Of a DNA stretch of 64,000 nucleotides, positions 61,056-64,000 are shown in pieces; position 1 is the stretch's first letter, and each line of letters opens with the position of its first letter. The stretch is from Clostridium beijerinckii HUN142 (GTDB lineage: Bacteria > Bacillota > Clostridia > Clostridiales > Clostridiaceae), in assembly GCF_000621745.1 (NCBI RefSeq), contig NZ_JHXK01000018.1, forward strand, positions 1 to 64,000. The letters are read 5' to 3'. The notes below the pieces were generated by a model. The model ran no database searches. It was given only the letters and a program-made list of their open reading frames with translations, and was not told where the DNA came from. The position numbers and the translations under genes are program-made.

Positions 61056-63719
61056 ATGAAAAAATATTTTTCTAAAACAGTAGAAGAATCTCTTAAAACC
61101 TTCGATGTGACTTTAAAGGGGCTGACGAGTGAAAAAGCTAATGAAATACTAAACTCTGTAGGCGAAAACACCTTAAATGAAAAAAAGAAGAAAAGCATTT
61201 TATCTGTATTTCTGGAACAATTTAAGGACTTATTAGTAATCATATTAATTGCTGCTGCTATTATTTCAGCTATGACTGGAAATATGGAAAGTACTTTTGT
61301 AATTCTAGCTGTTATAATCATGAATGCTATTTTAGGTACTGTTCAATATGTTAAAGCTGAGCAATCCCTAGATAGTTTAAAGGCATTGTCTGCACCTAGT
61401 ACTAAAGTTATTAGAAATGGAGTTAAAATCGAAATTCCATCTAAAGATGTTGTTCCAGGAGATATTTTAATATTAGAAGCTGGAGATTTAGTTGTTGCTG
61501 ACGGTAGAATTTTAGAAAATTTTTCTCTTAAGGTTAATGAAAGTTCATTAACTGGTGAATCAGAGAGTGTAGACAAGTTCTCTGAAGTTATTGATAAAGA
61601 TGAGGTTGCTTTAGGCGATCAAAAAAACATGGTTTTCTCTAGTTCACTAGTTACTTATGGACGAGCTACTGTTCTTGTAACTAATACTGGTATGAACTCT
61701 GAGCTTGGTAAGATTGCTACTCTTATGGAAGAAACTCAGGAAAAAAGTACGCCACTTCAAGTTTCCTTAGATGAATTTTCTAAGAAGTTAGCCTTTGGAA
61801 TAATTGGTATCTGTGTTATTGTATTTGGGTTAAGTATGTATAGAGGTATTGATATATTAGATTCATTAATGTTTGCGGTTGCTCTTGCTGTTGCTGCTAT
61901 TCCTGAAGCGCTTAGTTCTATAGTTACAATTGTACTTGCTATAGGTACACAATCAATGGCTAAAGAGAATGCTATTATTAAAAAGCTAAAAGCTGTTGAA
62001 GGTCTTGGATGCGTATCTGTTATTTGTTCAGATAAAACTGGTACATTAACACAAAATAAGATGACTGTAAAAAAGATTTTTGTTGATAATAAGTTAATTG
62101 ATAGCAATAAAATAGTTCTTAAAGATTCTGATTCAAATTTCCTTTTAACTAGCTCTGTACTATGTAATGATTCTACTTCTATAGATGGTGCTGAGATAGG
62201 TGATCCAACGGAAGTTGCCTTAGTAAATTTAGGGCATAAATACTCTTTAAATGAAATTGAATGTAGAAGCAGTTACCCAAGACTTAACGAAATTCCTTTT
62301 GATTCTGACAGAAAACTTATGAGTACACTTCATGAAATTGATGGAAAATATATAATGGTTACCAAAGGTGCTCTTGATGTATTACTTAATAGAGTAACTT
62401 CAATAAAAACTTCAACTGGAATAGCAAACTTCACTAACAATGATAAAATCAATATAAATAATGTTAATAGAGAACTATCATCTCAAGGATTAAGAGTTTT
62501 AGCTTTTGCCTATAAAGAACTTGACCAAAATAAAGAGCTTACTTTAGAAGATGAGGATAATTATACTTTCTTAGGTTTAATTTCAATGATTGATCCACCT
62601 AGAGAAGAATCTAAAACAGCTGTTAGCGATTGTATTAAAGCTTCTATTAAACCAATTATGATCACTGGAGACCACAAGATTACGGCATCAGCTATTGCTA
62701 AAGAAATTGGAATATTGCAAGAAGGTGACTTAGCTGTAGAAGGCTTGGAACTTGATAAAATGTCTGATGACGAACTCAGCTCAAAATTAAAGCACATTTC
62801 CGTTTACGCAAGAGTATCTCCAGAACATAAAATAAGAATAGTTAAAGCATGGCAAAATAAAGGTAAAATTGTAGCTATGACTGGAGATGGTGTTAATGAT
62901 GCACCTGCATTAAAGCAAGCTGACATTGGTATTGCAATGGGTATAACAGGTACTGAAGTTTCAAAAGATGCTGCTTCAATGATTTTAACAGATGATAACT
63001 TTGCTACTATTGTTAAATCAGTTACAAATGGACGAAATATTTATGCTAATATAAAGAATTCAATTAAGTTCCTACTCTCAGGTAATGCTTCTGGAATTCT
63101 TGCAGTACTATATTCATCAATATTTGCGCTCCCTATTCCATTTGCAGCCGTACACTTATTATTCATAAACTTATTAACAGATAGTTTACCTGCTATTGCA
63201 ATTGGTATGGAAAAATCCAAAAAAGATGTTTTAAAAGATAAACCTAGAGATGCTAAAGAATCTATTTTAACTAAAGATTTTATAATAGATATTTCCTGTC
63301 AAGGTTTGCTGATTGGAATATTCACTATGATTTCTTACCATATTGGCTTAGCTACTGGAAGCCACGGACTTGCAATGACTATGGCATTTAGTACCTTATG
63401 TTTAGCTAGATTATTCCATGGATTTAACTGCCGAGGCAAAAAATCTATCTTTGCTCTTGGAGTTTTCAATAATAAATTCAGTTGGATCGCCTTTATATCA
63501 GGTGTTGTGCTTGTGAATGCAGTTTTACTCATACCAGCACTTCAAGGATTATTTGAAATAACTCCACTTACTACTAACGAATTAATATTAGTTCACTTAT
63601 TTGCTTTCATTCCAACTTTAATAATACAAACTATTAAGGTTGTTAGAGGTTTCATTGAAGAAAATAATGAAAAGAATAGAAATAGAGAAACTAATGACTC
63701 CTCTATGAAAGCTGCATAA
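61056..63719 (+). CDS. P-type cation-transporting ATPase (P2A type), probable Mn2+ exporter
   Basis: An 887-aa P-type ATPase with the phosphorylation motif SDKTGTLTQNKM, the TGES loop (ESSLTGESESV), MTGDGVNDAPALKQADIGIAMG in the hinge and ten or so membrane helices. M4 has AAIPEALSS and M6 has INLLTDSLPA, a PMR1/SERCA-like layout. Ca2+ or Mn2+ is the likely cargo. The Mn2+-class riboswitch in its leader favours manganese efflux, as for yybP-ykoY-controlled P2A ATPases in lactic acid bacteria. AAAGGAAG precedes the ATG. It is convergent with adhE. Confidence 0.9.
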   Translation: MKKYFSKTVEESLKTFDVTLKGLTSEKANEILNSVGENTLNEKKKKSILSVFLEQFKDLLVIILIAAAIISAMTGNMESTFVILAVIIMNAILGTVQYVKAEQSLDSLKALSAPSTKVIRNGVKIEIPSKDVVPGDILILEAGDLVVADGRILENFSLKVNESSLTGESESVDKFSEVIDKDEVALGDQKNMVFSSSLVTYGRATVLVTNTGMNSELGKIATLMEETQEKSTPLQVSLDEFSKKLAFGIIGICVIVFGLSMYRGIDILDSLMFAVALAVAAIPEALSSIVTIVLAIGTQSMAKENAIIKKLKAVEGLGCVSVICSDKTGTLTQNKMTVKKIFVDNKLIDSNKIVLKDSDSNFLLTSSVLCNDSTSIDGAEIGDPTEVALVNLGHKYSLNEIECRSSYPRLNEIPFDSDRKLMSTLHEIDGKYIMVTKGALDVLLNRVTSIKTSTGIANFTNNDKININNVNRELSSQGLRVLAFAYKELDQNKELTLEDEDNYTFLGLISMIDPPREESKTAVSDCIKASIKPIMITGDHKITASAIAKEIGILQEGDLAVEGLELDKMSDDELSSKLKHISVYARVSPEHKIRIVKAWQNKGKIVAMTGDGVNDAPALKQADIGIAMGITGTEVSKDAASMILTDDNFATIVKSVTNGRNIYANIKNSIKFLLSGNASGILAVLYSSIFALPIPFAAVHLLFINLLTDSLPAIAIGMEKSKKDVLKDKPRDAKESILTKDFIIDISCQGLLIGIFTMISYHIGLATGSHGLAMTMAFSTLCLARLFHGFNCRGKKSIFALGVFNNKFSWIAFISGVVLVNAVLLIPALQGLFEITPLTTNELILVHLFAFIPTLIIQTIKVVRGFIEENNEKNRNRETNDSSMKAA

Positions 63720-63750
63720 GACACTTTTAGGATTGTATAATTAGATTAAT

Positions 63751-63788
63751 AAAAGAGCTATATCAAAATTGTTTGATATAGCTCTTTT
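63751..63788. terminator. Bidirectional terminator between the ATPase gene and adhE
   Basis: A 17-bp perfect stem (AAAAGAGCTATATCAAA and complement) with a 4-base loop and T-rich tails on both strands, between convergent genes. Confidence 0.9.
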
Positions 63789-63806
63789 ACTTTCTATCTA
63801 TCGTCT

Positions 63807-64000
63807 TTATTTAATGCTACCATTATATGACTTTATATACATCTCTTTAATCTCACTCATTAATGGATATCTTGGATTTGCACCTGTACATTGATCATCA
63901 AAAGCCTGCTCTACCATTTCATCCATTGAAGCATAGAACTTTTCTTCTGAAACTCCAAATTCTTTTATGCTCTTTGGTATTCCAACTTTGGTCTTTAAAT
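63807..64000 (-). CDS. adhE: Bifunctional aldehyde-alcohol dehydrogenase AdhE, C-terminal end (partial)
   Basis: The last 64 codons of a gene entering from the right edge. The frame reads KTKVGIPKSIKEFGVSEEKF, then MDEMVEQAFDDQCTGANPRY and PLMSEIKEMYIKSYNGSIK before TAA. This is the characteristic end of the iron-dependent alcohol dehydrogenase domain of AdhE, which makes ethanol or butanol from the acyl-CoA. A stand-alone iron alcohol dehydrogenase would usually end differently, but the start is outside the window, so the fused form is inferred. Confidence 0.85.
   Translation of the reverse strand, partial: LKTKVGIPKSIKEFGVSEEKFYASMDEMVEQAFDDQCTGANPRYPLMSEIKEMYIKSYNGSIK

Noticed and set aside
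61013..61321. 102-codon minus-strand frame across the ATPase start
   Set aside because: Antisense to the ATPase N-terminus and without supporting signals.

Overview
The window is AT-rich DNA from an anaerobic, endospore-forming-type Firmicute of Clostridium sensu stricto. The butyryl-CoA synthesis operon (crt-bcd-etfB-etfA-hbd) next to rex, an [FeFe] hydrogenase, the end of adhE, an electron-confurcating lactate dehydrogenase set and a glucitol PTS operon carrying an aldolase-like gene together point to the solventogenic Clostridium beijerinckii group. That placement rests on remembered gene content and order, not on a search. Almost every gene lies on the minus strand, so the window probably reads one replichore backwards.

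Layout. 0-4.4 kb: tRNA-Pro, a small metallophosphoesterase, the nucleotide house-cleaning enzyme RdgB, an orphan AIR-synthase-fold protein and a helical protein of unknown function. 4.5-12.7 kb: an orphan peptide-binding protein, a small membrane protein, ligA, pcrA and a chemoreceptor. 12.7-13.6 kb: a MarR regulator and a NifU-like Fe-S scaffold; marR, the scaffold gene and the chemoreceptor are each preceded by a related palindrome. 13.7-15.8 kb: an HxlR regulator divergent from a nitroreductase, then a pseudouridine synthase. 16.2-21.5 kb: a lytic transglycosylase without a signal peptide, a protein of seven Ig-like (triple-tyrosine) repeats, a DUF188 protein and Pgi. 21.9-28.0 kb: the glucitol operon (PRD regulator, GutM, EIIC, EIIBC, FSA-type aldolase, EIIA, sorbitol-6-phosphate dehydrogenase). 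28.5-35.6 kb: a Cys-rich repeat protein, guaA, guaB behind a guanine riboswitch, a prepilin-like protein, and groES-groEL behind a CIRCE element.

35.8-45.2 kb is the redox and fermentation core: group B-type [FeFe] hydrogenase, 8-oxoguanine glycosylase, hbd, etfA, etfB, bcd, crt and the NADH sensor Rex. Sites close to the Rex consensus lie before crt, hbd and the hydrogenase, and a weaker one before the lactate operon, so one NADH/NAD+ sensor probably coordinates butyrate, hydrogen and lactate metabolism here. 45.7-52.6 kb holds a phospholipase C-like protein, two decayed gene remnants, a mannose-1-phosphate guanylyltransferase and the trio glycyl radical enzyme / activase / FSA-type aldolase. 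That trio matches the gene set recently reported to ferment 1,5-anhydrohexitol 6-phosphates and is the best candidate here for an unusual pathway.

52.8-57.5 kb is an lct-type operon (LctD, ferredoxin-fused EtfA, EtfB and a FadR-type GntR regulator with a visible operator). 57.7-64 kb holds a patatin-like lipase, a second chemoreceptor, a P-type cation ATPase controlled by a yybP-ykoY (Mn2+) riboswitch whose P1 strand is shared with a terminator, and the 3' end of adhE entering from the right edge.
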